The notes under the pieces are model-generated. The model did not search any database and was not told the DNA's origin. It saw only the letters and a list, made by a program, of their open reading frames with translations. This document shows, piece after piece, positions 52,199 through 61,911 of a DNA stretch of 64,000 nucleotides. Where the stretch lies: positions 2,542,001-2,606,000 of the forward strand of contig NZ_CP151997.1 of the NCBI RefSeq assembly GCF_038595005.1, given 5' to 3'. This stretch comes from Chryseomicrobium sp. FSL W7-1435 (lineage in GTDB: Bacteria > Bacillota > Bacilli > Bacillales_A > Planococcaceae). How positions within the stretch are numbered: the stretch's first letter is position 1; the number at the start of each line of letters is the position of its first letter. The position numbers and the translations under genes are program-made.

Positions 52199-52544
52199 GT
52201 GAATCAACTCCTCAGAGTGCTATTTATATACTTAGTATATACAACGTATCTACATTCTGCAAGCAAAAGCTCCTTTAAGATTCTTTCTATAATGGAACTC
52301 GATTAAAAAAGGCCAGCCTTTGCAAAAGACTTTTCTAATCAATCCAGCTATTTATTTTACTTCTGATAATCCAGCAATATGTAAACTGTTTAAGCATGCA
52401 TGTTGAGCTCTCGTTAGAACGTGAAAGTCTACTGAAACTTCTGCTTTATGCTCATCTTATTGGATACTATTTAAGGGTAAGCAGCGACAGTTACTGCTAA
52501 TCCTTGATTATTGGTAAACTTAATGAGAAACGAGGTGACTTATT
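52199..52544. other. Gene-free interval
   Basis: 346 bp upstream of mazE and the DUF1905 gene. It presumably holds both divergent promoters. An AAAGGC/GCCTTT hairpin with a T-run on minus lies near 52305-52322. I see no gene or repeat in it. Confidence 0.5.
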
Positions 52545-52823
52545 ATGATCAAAATAATTGATAATCAGAAACTCGAATTGCAGTACAAAAAAGGATTTGG
52601 AGCGTGGACGTATCATATTAGACTTCCTGGCACGGCCAGTATTCAAGGGAAATGGGGATACCTAAAGGTGTCTGGTACAATTGATGACTTTGAAATAAAA
52701 AGCATTAATTTGGCTCCAAGAAAAAATGAAGACAAGATTATTTCAATCAATCAAGAAGTTAGAGACGCAATTGGCAAAAGTGGTGGCGATATGGTAATGG
52801 TCACTTTATATCTGCATGATTAG
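52545..52823 (+). CDS. DUF1905 domain protein
   Basis: 92 residues: GFGAWTYHIRLPGTASIQGK, KVSGTIDDFEIKSINLAPRK and EVRDAIGKSGGDMVMVTLYL follow the DUF1905 pattern. Small beta protein of unknown role. Near its ATG is GAGGTGA. Confidence 0.8.
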   Translation: MIKIIDNQKLELQYKKGFGAWTYHIRLPGTASIQGKWGYLKVSGTIDDFEIKSINLAPRKNEDKIISINQEVRDAIGKSGGDMVMVTLYLHD

Positions 52824-53258
52824 CCTACTAAGAAGATAAGCAAATCGAATTCCCAGGTTAGACAAAAGGTTTTCTCAAAGTTCCTCATTTAGGAGCTCTG
52901 ACCATTCATCATATGGTTTTTTGCTACTTATAGAGTTTTATGAATTAATATAACTTCTTCGTGACATCGATTATTTAGGTGTCACTTCAAGAGATAACAT
53001 GAACCAATTTCAAGCTATATTTTGTACCGGAGTTTTAAAAAACCAGTAGCCTTCTATAAGGATTACTGGTTTTATAATTATATATTTCATTTAGAAAGAC
53101 TTCCGATAAGGGGTCATATGTAAACTAATCACCTCTATATCTTTCATAACTCAGTTTCATATTTGACTGAACCTCAAACTGGCATCTTCTGTTATAGTAT
53201 TCTATGTTTATACTAATATAATAGATATTTTAGAAGCGAATGAAATGAGTATGAAAGC
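52824..53258. other. Gene-free interval with one hairpin
   Basis: 435 bp. A terminator-like hairpin lies at 53036-53078 (AAAACCAGTAG / TTACTGGTTTT with TATAAT following). No gene seen; the remainder is AT-rich and may be debris of the rearranged zone. Confidence 0.5.
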
Positions 53259-53366
53259 ATGGAGCATATATTAGTGATTGAAGATGACGAAAAAATCCAA
53301 GAATTTTTGACAAGTGCTTTATTAGAGATTAATGCTGATTTCCGTATCTATTTTGTAACGATTTGA
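53259..53366 (+). pseudogene. Response-regulator receiver N-terminal fragment
   Basis: 35 residues, MEHILVIEDDEKIQEFLTSALLE, are the start of an OmpR-type receiver domain with the acidic DD pair, then an unrelated NADFRIYFVTI and a stop. The phosphorylated Asp and all later parts are missing. Confidence 0.7.
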
Positions 53367-53728
53367 AGAAAATGAAGTGGTTTTACTTAGATATACTACA
53401 GTTAAACCTCATATGGGATGATGAAGGTTCGATTGCATTTAAGATTGGTGAACACCAATTAAGTATAGATTACAATGAAGATTTTAATCCACCATCAAAT
53501 AAGTTTGCCATTCAACCAGGTTGGCAAGGTGGAACAGAACCTAGGATAGGTTGGTCTTTAGAGTGTGATAGAGAAGATTTTAATGACATTGTCCATTCCA
53601 TAGTAAGTAATCAAATACCAAGATATTTTATTGAGCCAAAATGGAAAGGGTATTGGAGTTTTCCTGTTTTAGATCCAATGAATCATACGATAGAAATTAC
53701 TTGTACAGAAAAGGATCTTCACCTATAA
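53363..53728 (+). pseudogene. VOC-family protein lacking its N-terminal strand
   Basis: About 121 codons: KMKWFYLDILQLNLIW is the VOC helix/strand that normally follows about 15 residues opening the fold; DREDFNDIVHSIVSNQIP and FPVLDPMNHTIEI are typical later parts. The first strand is missing and the frame begins with TTG inside the response-regulator fragment with no convincing ribosome site. Deletion junction near 53363. Confidence 0.6.
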
Positions 53729-54094
53729 ATCTTTAAGTGAAACAAGCTGTTTAACTTATTTACATTTTTCATAAACGGGTGCTTTAGTTGAATAAAACAT
53801 TATTATTTAATAGAACTTCCATAAAAATGGAAGTTCTAATTTTTTACCTTATATCAACAATAAACATTAACATAGGCATGTATTAAAAGAATCTAATAAG
53901 AAAAGAGAAGAAGCTTTTTTGACTTCTTCTCTTCCTATAATTTCTTCTATGTTAACTATATTTAACTATCCAAAGTCTTAAAACCTTTGTTTGACTTTAA
54001 TCTCATTTAAAACGATACCTCAAAAGTTAAAGAATTCAACTTTTGGGAGGCAGCACTTCTCGTGTACGACTTTTAAACACGGGGTTTGACAGGT
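53729..54094. other. Gene-free interval with a strong terminator
   Basis: A hairpin with arms TAGAACTTCCAT and ATGGAAGTTCTA followed by ATTTTTT lies at 53810-53848, stopping plus-strand transcription. A second AAAGTT/AACTTT inverted repeat lies near 54019. No gene seen. Confidence 0.65.
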
Positions 54095-56215
54095 CTAATT
54101 CTTTAGCTTTAATGTCATCGCATTAATAGCCACGATAACGGTGGATACGGACATCAGAACTGCTCCTACTGCAGGAACCAACGTAATTCCAATGAAAGCT
54201 AGACCCCCCGCAGCTATGGGAATGGCGATAAAGTTGTATCCGGCTCCCCACACGAGGTTCTGTTTCATTTTACCGGTTGTTTTGTTGGCCAATTCGATAA
54301 AGGATTCAATATCTCCTGGATCCGACTGAGTCAAAATCACATCAGCGGAATCAATGGCGACTTGCGTTCCCGCACCGACTGCAATACCCACGTCTGCTAT
54401 TGCAAGGGATGGTGCATCGTTTACGCCGTCGCCGACCATAATGACCGTTTGTCCATTATTTTTCAGTGATTCCACTAAATCATATTTATCTTGCGGCGAT
54501 TGATTGGCTCTGTATTCAATGCCCAGTTTCTCTGCTACTCCTTGGGCAGCCGTTTCATTGTCGCCTGTAGCCATAATCGGTTTTATATTGTAATGCTTCA
54601 ATGCCTGTATCAGCGTTCTGCTCGTTTCTTTCAATTCATCGCCTAATGCGACCGTACCGATCGGATTCCCGTCCTCAACCAGTATACTTAATGTTGCCCC
54701 TTTGGGAACATCCACCGCTACATCTCTTCCAAGTGCCTTTTGGCTGATCAATTCGTATTTGCGGCCATTGGCGTTACCTTCTATACCCGCACCCGACACA
54801 ACATCAATCGAATCAAAGTGGACAGGCTGAATCCCTTGTTTCTCAGCGTATTGGACTATTGACTGGGCGATTGGGTGGCTGGATCCGCCTTCAATCCCTG
54901 CCATTAACGCCGCGATTTCGGCTTCGGTATGTTGACCATCCAGTGTTTCCATGTTCAAAACTTTAAATTCGCCAGTAGTCAACGTACCCGTTTTATCCAG
55001 TATCATTACATCAGCCTTACTTGCTAACTCCAATGCTTCGCGGTCTTTCACCAACAGCCCGCGGCTTGCACCTAAACTGGTGCTTCGTGCAATAACCAGC
55101 GGAATGGCAAGGCCGAGAGCGTGTGGACATGCAATGACTAATGTCGTAACCGTAAAAAGAATAGCGGTTTGAATGTCAGCAATGTACAGCCAAACGACAA
55201 AAGCGATGAAAGCCACCGCAATGGCGATATAAAACAGCCAGCCGGCTACTTTTTGAGCAAGATTTTCAGCTCTTGAAGGTTGATCCTGCGCTTGGCTTAT
55301 CAGGGTTTGAACTTGAGAAATGAACGATTGGTCGCCGGTTTCCTGTACTTCAAGATATAAGATGCCTGCACCGTTCGTGGAACCGCCGATTACTTTGTCT
55401 CCGGCTCCTTTTTCAATGGGTTTAGATTCCCCCGTCAGCAAAGCTTCATTGATCCGGGAGGTGCCTCTTTTGATGATGCCATCGGCAGGGACATTTTCTC
55501 CGGCCTGAACCCGTACAAGGTCTCCGACTTTCAGCTCATTTACGGGACGCGTCTCAATGGCATCGTCTTCCAATACCACATGTGCATCTTTCGGCACCAA
55601 TTCAGCGAGCGATTTTTGCGCGTCTCCTGCCTCTCCGACAGCCTTCATTTCGATCCAATGTCCAAGGAGCATGATCAACAGCAAGGAAGCAAATTCAAAG
55701 AAAAAGTCCATGATGTGTTCGCCAGTCACATAGCGTGCCAGCACCGCATAAATGCTATACAGATAGGAAACGGACAACCCTAAAGAAATAAGGGCCATCA
55801 TACCCGGCGCTTTTTGCCTGAATTCTTCTATAGCCCCCTGAAAGAAAGGTTTCCCCCCATAAACCAATAAGATGGTTGCTAATCCTGCGACCACAATATC
55901 CGAGTATGGAAAAGTGAATTGAAAGGGAAGCCGAATGTCCATCATCGGCGACAATAACAGAATGATGATGCCAACCGGCAGCGACTTCAAGAAAATCTCT
56001 TTAAAATTACCGTGGTGATGATGGTCGTGATCATGCCCGCTGTGATCGGAATGGTCATGATGTTCATGGTTCTGGGAGGGATTGCTGTGGTCTTGAATGC
56101 CCTCTTTTACTTGAGCTTCATGATAGACATGCCCAACATGTTTGGAATGGTCCATTTTACTGTGATCTGCTTGTTCGTCGTGATGGTGGTGATGGTCTTT
56201 TTCACTTTTAGCCAT
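54095..56215 (-). CDS. copB: CopB-type copper-translocating P1B ATPase
   Basis: 706 residues: a His-rich N-terminus (residues 8-70, many HH and HDH groups, no CxxC), TGES at 261-264, CPH metal motif at 363-365 (IACPHALG), DKTGT at 407-411 and GDGVNDAPS. CPH marks the CopB subgroup, thought to export copper or silver. AAGGAGG eight bases before ATG. 133 nt downstream of copZ on the same strand. Confidence 0.93.
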   Translation of the reverse strand: MAKSEKDHHHHHDEQADHSKMDHSKHVGHVYHEAQVKEGIQDHSNPSQNHEHHDHSDHSGHDHDHHHHGNFKEIFLKSLPVGIIILLLSPMMDIRLPFQFTFPYSDIVVAGLATILLVYGGKPFFQGAIEEFRQKAPGMMALISLGLSVSYLYSIYAVLARYVTGEHIMDFFFEFASLLLIMLLGHWIEMKAVGEAGDAQKSLAELVPKDAHVVLEDDAIETRPVNELKVGDLVRVQAGENVPADGIIKRGTSRINEALLTGESKPIEKGAGDKVIGGSTNGAGILYLEVQETGDQSFISQVQTLISQAQDQPSRAENLAQKVAGWLFYIAIAVAFIAFVVWLYIADIQTAILFTVTTLVIACPHALGLAIPLVIARSTSLGASRGLLVKDREALELASKADVMILDKTGTLTTGEFKVLNMETLDGQHTEAEIAALMAGIEGGSSHPIAQSIVQYAEKQGIQPVHFDSIDVVSGAGIEGNANGRKYELISQKALGRDVAVDVPKGATLSILVEDGNPIGTVALGDELKETSRTLIQALKHYNIKPIMATGDNETAAQGVAEKLGIEYRANQSPQDKYDLVESLKNNGQTVIMVGDGVNDAPSLAIADVGIAVGAGTQVAIDSADVILTQSDPGDIESFIELANKTTGKMKQNLVWGAGYNFIAIPIAAGGLAFIGITLVPAVGAVLMSVSTVIVAINAMTLKLKN

Positions 56216-56291
56216 TCAGTACGCCTCCTTCAAAATAGTGCTTCTTTATTCCAATTACCCTTATGACATTCTTAACAGCCACAAAGCCCCC

Positions 56292-56314
56292 AATATACTA
56301 CCGCGGCGTATATT
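56292..56314. promoter_or_regulatory. Inverted repeat upstream of copB
   Basis: AATATAC and GTATATT flank TACCGCGGC in the copZ-copB gap. It could be a second regulator site or a promoter element for copB. Confidence 0.4.
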
Positions 56315-56324
56315 TCTTTTAAAA

Positions 56325-56352
56325 GTAAAGAGTGCTGTGAAAGCACTCTTAT
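56325..56352 (-). terminator. Hairpin after copZ
   Basis: On minus, AAGAGTGCT and AGCACTCTT pair with a five-base loop, followed by TACTTTT. It may attenuate transcription into copB. Confidence 0.65.
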
Positions 56353-56552
56353 ACGACGGCATATCCTTGTTCTTCAATCGCTTCCTGAATTTCGTTTAAT
56401 GATGTCTTGCCAGCGTCATAATCCACTGCCACTTCACCTTTTTTTAGATCAACTGCCACAGATGAAACCCCTTCGAGTTCACCGACGCCAGTTTCAACCG
56501 AGTTTACACAGTGGCTGCAGGACATGCCTTGTACTTTTAATGTTTCAATCAT
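56349..56552 (-). CDS. copZ: Copper chaperone CopZ
   Basis: 67-residue HMA domain: VQGMSCSHCVNSVETGVGEL with the CxxC copper site and a final EEQGYAVV. Delivers copper to transporters or regulators. AGGAGGA site. A CsoR-like operator lies 39 nt upstream. Confidence 0.95.
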   Translation of the reverse strand: MIETLKVQGMSCSHCVNSVETGVGELEGVSSVAVDLKKGEVAVDYDAGKTSLNEIQEAIEEQGYAVV

Positions 56553-56590
56553 TCTTATTCCTCCTAGAGTAGTATTTCCATAAACTTAAC

Positions 56591-56607
56591 ATACCTCATG
56601 AGGGTAT
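56591..56607. promoter_or_regulatory. CsoR-like copper operator
   Basis: ATACCTCATGAGGGTAT is an inverted repeat matching the TACC-N7-GGTA type of CsoR operators. It lies between divergent copZ and the csp-like gene, so one copper-sensing repressor could control both. No csoR gene is in the window. Confidence 0.65.
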
Positions 56608-56897
56608 ATCAAGTTCTCAGTTTCATTTTTACTTTGTCTTTGTTTTCTGGACGCCCAAGGAATTTACTGTGACCAAAAAGAAAAAACCACCCTATTGATT
56701 TGATATTCGATTACTTTTCTATAAACGGCCGACAATGGGCTATCACCAGATATACTTTTTGTTTTTTTCGGAAGGAGTTTGCTGTTTCGCCAATAAATTT
56801 GTGCAGTTTCTATGGAGTTTCGGTATTTCCGTTTAGTCTGGAAAGTAGAGGGAATATTAGAAACGGAAGCAAAAATATAAAAAATGGAGGTTTTAGC

Positions 56898-57230
56898 ATG
56901 GCTCATGAACAACATCAGGAATTGATTCAGGCATTGCACGATTGTGCGGCGGAATGTAACCATTGTTTTGATGCTTGTCTGCAAGAAGAAGATGTGAAGA
57001 TGATGGCCCAATGTATTCGATTAGACCGTGAATGTGCAGACATTTGCGCATTTCTGGAACATGCAATTACCCGCAATTCGCCGTTCGTTTCCGAACTGGC
57101 AGCCGTTTGCGCAACCATTTGTGAAGCATGTGCAGATGAATGCGAGAAGCACGCCGACCATCACGACCATTGCAAACGCTGTGCGGAAGCTTGCCGCAGA
57201 TGTGCAGAAGCTTGCCGTAACGTTGCGTAA
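56898..57230 (+). CDS. Four-helix copper-storage-like protein (Csp/DUF326)
   Basis: 110 residues with many Cys in helical CxxxC or CxxC spacing: CAAECNHCFDAC, CADIC, CATICEACADECEK and HCKRCAEACRRCAEACRNVA. Csp3-like proteins store many Cu(I) ions inside a four-helix bundle in the cytosol. ATG at 56898 has TGGAGG nine bases upstream; a frame upstream to 56700 is not coding. Divergent from copZ. Confidence 0.9.
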   Translation: MAHEQHQELIQALHDCAAECNHCFDACLQEEDVKMMAQCIRLDRECADICAFLEHAITRNSPFVSELAAVCATICEACADECEKHADHHDHCKRCAEACRRCAEACRNVA

Positions 57231-57289
57231 TTTACCCGAAAAGGCTCATTGGAGATATTTTCCGATGAGCCTTTTATCTTTATCTAGTA

Positions 57290-57967
57290 TTATTCCATTT
57301 CATTGATCCATTTGTAGCCAATCCCCCACACGGTGATAAAATGGTCATTGATTGGAAATCCAGATTGCCGAATTTTTTCCCGCACATTCCGTACATGCGA
57401 ATCAATGGTCCTTCCTTCCGTCTCCGAATCAAATCCCCAGATCAACTGGATCAGCTGTTCCCTTGTGAACACTTTATTGGCATTTTTCATCAGATGGCCC
57501 ACCATCAGAAATTCTTTTGGCGTCAATTTGATGAAATGTTTGCCGTATGTGAGTTCAAACCGGTCCTCATCCCATAACAATCCATCGACTTCAATAGTGC
57601 TTTTCGGGGTTCTTCTGCGCAACAACGCGCTCATCCGGGCCAGTAATTCTTCTTCATTAAACGGCTTCGTGATGTAATCATCTGCACCCAGGTTCAGCCC
57701 TTTAATGATATCCTTCTGCTGTTCCCGTGCCGTCAGCATGATAATCGGCACATCCGAAAACTTCCGGATTTCCCGGCACAGCTCCCAGCCGTCCATATCC
57801 GGCATCATGATATCCAACAAGATAATATCGAAATTTTCTGTTTCCAGACAGGCGAGGGCTTCATGGGCTCCCAGTGCTTTTTTACAGAGGTACTGATGCG
57901 GCTTCAAATGCAAAGCCACTAAATCCAGCATTCGTTTTTCATCATCAACCAATAGCACTTTCTGCAA
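57290..57967 (-). CDS. OmpR-family response regulator
   Basis: 225 residues: receiver domain (DDE near 8-10, phosphorylation Asp52 in LLDIMMPDMDG, TKPF) and winged-helix DNA-binding domain (LTPKEFLMVGHLM to TIDSHVRNVREKIR). TTG start with AAGGGGGGA five bases upstream; overlaps the kinase gene end by 23 nt. Nearby copper genes suggest a metal-stress role. Confidence 0.92.
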   Translation of the reverse strand: MQKVLLVDDEKRMLDLVALHLKPHQYLCKKALGAHEALACLETENFDIILLDIMMPDMDGWELCREIRKFSDVPIIMLTAREQQKDIIKGLNLGADDYITKPFNEEELLARMSALLRRRTPKSTIEVDGLLWDEDRFELTYGKHFIKLTPKEFLMVGHLMKNANKVFTREQLIQLIWGFDSETEGRTIDSHVRNVREKIRQSGFPINDHFITVWGIGYKWINEME

Positions 57968-59348
57968 GCGAATCCCCCCTTTTCAATTCGATCCGGACGG
58001 TTGTCCCTTGTCCGTACTCACTTTGAAGCGTCATGAGGCCACCGTGTGATTCGACGATCTCTTTCGCAATTGCCAATCCGAGACCGCTTCCTCCGTACTG
58101 TCTGGATCTGGATTTATCGACCCGATACAATCTTTCAAAGACAAAAGGAAGATCTTTTTCCGGTATGCCCTCTCCTTCATCACGGATGCTTATGGTAATG
58201 GTATCTTTATCTTGGACTCCCTGTAATACCACTTGTGTTCCTTCAGGAGAATGTTTGCGGGCGTTGTCCAAGACATTCAGCAATACCTGCTGAAAACGTT
58301 CGGGATCAATGAAGGCGACAATCTCATGTTCACAATGGACAGCAAATGAAATCTGTTTCTCGTCAAAAGCTGGCCGAACCAAGGCAACGACGGATGCAAA
58401 AAGCATCTCCAGTGAAAATTCCTCTTTTTGAATGGCGAACTGGTTATGATCCATCTGAGCCAGCTCAAACAGCTGCCGGATCAATTCCGTCAAATGGGCC
58501 GTCTCTTCCCGGATGATGCCAATGTATTCCTTTTTCTCTTCCTCGGATGCATTCGGCCGGCTCGCGATATCGGCATATCCTTTGATATAGGTCAACGGCG
58601 TCCGCAACTCGTGCGAAATACTCGCCAAAAATTCATTCCGCTCATTTTTTAAACGTTCCAAGTCACTGGATAGGGCAGTGATGGCGTTCGCCAGCTCTCC
58701 CAACTCATCGTTTCGGCCAATATTCAGGCTGACCTCGTGGTGCCCTTCGCTTAACTGTTCCGTCGCTTCTTTCATCCGAATCAACGGCAACGTAATCAAT
58801 CGGGATAGCAGAAAAATTGTGATGACGGTCAACCCGACAGCAATCAGGCCAACAATCAGGAATTGGTTTCGCAAATGACTGACCATCCCTTTGATATGAT
58901 TGGTTTCCGCAAACATGAACACGTGGCCTCTATGTTCTCCTTCAATGGTGATTGGGCTGTCCGTCGCAATAAACTCTTTTTTGTCCCATCGCTCTTCCAC
59001 GACCTTCCCTCCCTGCAGAACCTCATCAAAATCGGTGTGTTCCAGCACTTCCCTCATTTCGGGTTCAATTGAATCGGAGTGGGTCAATTCGTTGCCATCT
59101 GCATCCGTAATGATCACGATGAAATCGGAAGCCGACTCCATCAAGGCCACATGGTTCAATGTTGCCGGTTCAAAACTGTCTTCCAACACTTCGCTGTGGG
59201 TATTCCCTCTTGCGAGCAGATTCGTCATGACTTCATCCACCCGTTCATTGACGAAGGTAACGTACAAGGTCAGAAACAAAACCGATTCAATGATGACGAT
59301 AAAAACAAAAAACAGCAAACCGATTTTTAATGCAAGTCTATTTAACAT
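57945..59348 (-). CDS. Sensor histidine kinase
   Basis: 467 residues: N-terminal membrane helix, extracytoplasmic sensor (about 35-160), second helix (LIVGLIAVGLTVITIFLLS), HAMP, H-box His246 in SISHELRTPLTYIKGY and an ATPase with NVLDNARKHSPEG, DEGEGIP and GGSGLGLAI. ATG at 59348 with AAAGAGGGA upstream. In B. subtilis terms it is like CssS/PhoR-type kinases; signal unknown. Confidence 0.92.
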   Translation of the reverse strand: MLNRLALKIGLLFFVFIVIIESVLFLTLYVTFVNERVDEVMTNLLARGNTHSEVLEDSFEPATLNHVALMESASDFIVIITDADGNELTHSDSIEPEMREVLEHTDFDEVLQGGKVVEERWDKKEFIATDSPITIEGEHRGHVFMFAETNHIKGMVSHLRNQFLIVGLIAVGLTVITIFLLSRLITLPLIRMKEATEQLSEGHHEVSLNIGRNDELGELANAITALSSDLERLKNERNEFLASISHELRTPLTYIKGYADIASRPNASEEEKKEYIGIIREETAHLTELIRQLFELAQMDHNQFAIQKEEFSLEMLFASVVALVRPAFDEKQISFAVHCEHEIVAFIDPERFQQVLLNVLDNARKHSPEGTQVVLQGVQDKDTITISIRDEGEGIPEKDLPFVFERLYRVDKSRSRQYGGSGLGLAIAKEIVESHGGLMTLQSEYGQGTTVRIELKRGDSLAESAIG

Positions 59349-59451
59349 GGCGTCCCTCTTTAAGAGCAATTGGTTAGTAGCAAACAAGACACAGACCACT
59401 GCCAAAGGTCGTTGGATTTAATTAGGCTTTCAAGCAGATAGCTGGTTTTCT

Positions 59452-60360
59452 CTACTTGATTTTCCCCTCTTCCAGCAGCGTTTCCCAGGTCTGTGATCCG
59501 TCTTCCGACAAGTAAGCATTGCCCTGGAGTGAGTAGATCGCCAGTTCCCTTTCATCAGTCGGATTTTGTGCAATAAAAGCGATGGCATCTTGCGGAAGAT
59601 CCGGTATGTTCACCGTCTCCAGTTCTTCATTTTCCATAGTATACTTCACCAAAGCCGCCGCTGTCCCGTAGCTTCCGAAATACAACTGGTCTTCGGTGAA
59701 ATGCACCGCTGTGCCTGTTTCATTTTCCGATGTAATCGCCTCAAAATTTTCGCCGCCATCACGTGAGAAATACACACCTGTAGAAGTAGCTGCAGCAACG
59801 AAGTTCGAATCTGTCGGATGAAGGGCGAGCGCCATCACTTCTCCTTCTAATCCTGAAGCTTTGACCGGCTCCCACGATTCTCCTATATCGTTACTTTTGT
59901 AGAACCCTGCTTCGAGCAAGGAGTTTTTTGCTGGATTGAGCAGGAAAATATCGTGGCTGGTGTACCCTACAGCCATCGCATGAAAGTCCGTTTCTCCTTG
60001 AAATGCAATCTCTTCCAAGGTTTCTCCGCCATCTGTACTCCGCTGAATCCCAAGCGGATTGGGCAAATCCGAATCTGCGCTCGGGTGTCCCGAAGAATAA
60101 AAGCCTTCATCTACAGCGTTAAAGCCCATATAATCGAAAAAATTATCCGCTGTTTCAAACCATTCGCCATCACGATAAATTTTTGGACCGCTGTGTGATG
60201 CAAAATACAAATCGTTCCCACCTCCTGCATAGCCCATACCGTGGACGTGGCTCAGTTCTCCTTCAAACGGAACTTCAAATGAATCCGCTGTATCGTTGCT
60301 GCATCCTGCCAGCAAAAGCAAAGCCGACAGTACCGCTATGCCCATTCTCTTTTTTTTCAT
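59452..60360 (-). CDS. F510_1955-family BNR-like lipoprotein
   Basis: 302 residues: lipobox LLLLAGC, then ELSHVHGMGYAGGGNDLYFASHSG and repeated S-x-D-G-G-x-x-W/F motifs (STDGGETL, SNDIGESWEPV, SRDGGENF and SEDGSQTWETL), a sialidase/sortilin-like beta propeller. Expected on the cell surface; role unknown, but often near copper genes. GGAGGG site before ATG at 60360. Confidence 0.8.
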   Translation of the reverse strand: MKKKRMGIAVLSALLLLAGCSNDTADSFEVPFEGELSHVHGMGYAGGGNDLYFASHSGPKIYRDGEWFETADNFFDYMGFNAVDEGFYSSGHPSADSDLPNPLGIQRSTDGGETLEEIAFQGETDFHAMAVGYTSHDIFLLNPAKNSLLEAGFYKSNDIGESWEPVKASGLEGEVMALALHPTDSNFVAAATSTGVYFSRDGGENFEAITSENETGTAVHFTEDQLYFGSYGTAAALVKYTMENEELETVNIPDLPQDAIAFIAQNPTDERELAIYSLQGNAYLSEDGSQTWETLLEEGKIK

Positions 60361-60718
60361 GTAGATGCCCTCCGAATATGTCAATTTTCTATACTTTCCA
60401 TAAGTATCAACCTCTTATAGCTTAACGAAAAAGTTTCGACTTTTTGTGCAGATATCTTGATTTCAAACAGGTAATTCATACCCTTTACTAATTGCCCTAA
60501 AAGAACAGACCTTCCAAATCCCTCTTTCCTATCATGATTTATCAATCAACTACTCCACATTGTTCTTCTATACCATTTTCAGCTTTTCTAAAGATAGAAT
60601 GCTTAACAAGACATGCAGGCATTGGCCATACTAAATTTCAATTTGCCTTGCCACTTGTCGCTCCCTGTTCATTCTAACAAGCATGCCCAAACATTAAAAC
60701 AATCATTTGAATATATAA

Positions 60719-60782
60719 TTGACAATCTAGCGAAATCATTGTACACTTTCACCAATCAATCAAACGTTCGTTTGAATGTATA
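60719..60782 (+). promoter_or_regulatory. Promoter and CadC-type operator of the cad operon
   Basis: TTGACA (60719-60724) and TACACT (60742-60747) are 17 bp apart. Just downstream, TCAAACG-TT-CGTTTGA (60768-60783 region) lies in an AATCAATCAAACGTTCGTTT context, an inverted repeat of the ArsR/CadC operator type. Cadmium binding to CadC would release it. The rest of the 60361-60832 gap holds nothing else obvious. Confidence 0.75.
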
Positions 60783-60832
60783 ACTATCAGAGGGTATCAC
60801 TTCACACTAGGATATCCGTAAAGGAGATGAGG

Positions 60833-61450
60833 GTGCTGTTAACCACGATTTTTACCGCGGTTGCCGCTTATGTGGCGACCAGCATTGATTACGTCATTAT
60901 TTTGCTGATCCTGTTTTCACAAACGATGAAAAAAGGCCAGTTAAAATCCATTGTCATCGGACAATACCTAGGAACAGCCATCTTGGTGGGCGTCAGCCTG
61001 TTGGCTGCGTACGGCCTGACGCTTGTGCCGTCCCACTGGGTGGGCTTGCTAGGGCTCATTCCGATTTACCTGGGCATCCGGGTCTGGAAGCGAGAAGAAG
61101 ACGAGGACGACGAAGAGAATCTCCTGTCCCGTTTGTCTTCCGGAAACCCCAATCGCTTGTTTGTCACCATTACAGTCATTACCCTGGCGGCTGGCGGCGA
61201 CAACATTGGCGTCTACATACCCTACTTTTCAACCTTGAATCCAAGTGAAACAGTGGTGATGCTGGTTGTCTTTGCCATCCTGGTCGCCGTCTTGTGTTAC
61301 CTCAGTTACCGGTTGGCAGCCGTTAAAACGATTTCTGAAACGATAGAGAAATGGGAACGGTGGATTGTGCCGATTGTCTTCATCGGGCTCGGCATCTTGA
61401 TTATGGCGGAGAATGGGACTTTCCGTTTCCTTTGGGGATTGGTGAGTTGA
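60833..61450 (+). CDS. cadD: Cadmium resistance transporter CadD
   Basis: 205 residues, five to six membrane helices: TTIFTAVAAYVATSIDYVIIL, IGQYLGTAILVGVSLLAAYG and TLAAGGDNIGVYIPYF are CadD hallmarks. Starts at GTG six bases after AAAGGAG; an ATG two codons upstream overlaps the site and 60776 is too long. Size matches staphylococcal CadD. Visibly more GC-rich than the chromosome to its left. Confidence 0.9.
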   Translation: MLLTTIFTAVAAYVATSIDYVIILLILFSQTMKKGQLKSIVIGQYLGTAILVGVSLLAAYGLTLVPSHWVGLLGLIPIYLGIRVWKREEDEDDEENLLSRLSSGNPNRLFVTITVITLAAGGDNIGVYIPYFSTLNPSETVVMLVVFAILVAVLCYLSYRLAAVKTISETIEKWERWIVPIVFIGLGILIMAENGTFRFLWGLVS

Positions 61451-61545
61451 AGTGATTCTTTGCACTCTTTGTTTTATATAGAAGAAAATCACTTACTTGA
61501 AAAAACGAATGAGTAAACAGAAGTGAGAAAAAGGAGTGAATGAAA

Positions 61546-61911
61546 ATGGCAAAAGAGATTTGTGATGTGGTCTGTGTAGATGAAGAAAAGGTGGAACGAG
61601 TCCAGCAGCAACTGTCTGAACAAAATCCATTGGAAGTGGCGAAGATCTTCAAGGCGTTGTCGGACGATACGCGTATCAAGATTGCCTACGCCTTATCGCT
61701 GGAGGACAAACTGTGTGTGTGTGACGTTGCGAATATCATCGGTTCATCTACCGCAACCGCCTCCTACCACCTGCGACTACTGAATAATATGGGGTTGGCG
61801 AAATACAGCAAGGAAGGCAAGTTGGTCTACTACTCACTGGATGACGCGCATGTAAAACACTTGGTGCAAGTGGCCTTCATTCATCAGAAGGAGGTTGTTT
61901 CCGTTGGTTGA
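61546..61911 (+). CDS. cadC: ArsR-family cadmium-sensing repressor CadC
   Basis: 121 residues: N-terminal CDVVC pair, winged [24 protein letters not shown] with the metal-binding CVCD, and a C-terminal dimer helix. Represses the cad operon and is released by Cd, Pb or Zn. ATG at 61546 is nine bases after AAAGGAG. Its stop lies within the start region of cadA. Confidence 0.92.
   Translation: MAKEICDVVCVDEEKVERVQQQLSEQNPLEVAKIFKALSDDTRIKIAYALSLEDKLCVCDVANIIGSSTATASYHLRLLNNMGLAKYSKEGKLVYYSLDDAHVKHLVQVAFIHQKEVVSVG

Noticed and set aside
54000-54090. Insertion-sequence end at the left border of the copper block
   Set aside because: Only a short AAAGTT/AACTTT inverted repeat is visible; no transposase remnant or target duplication was found.
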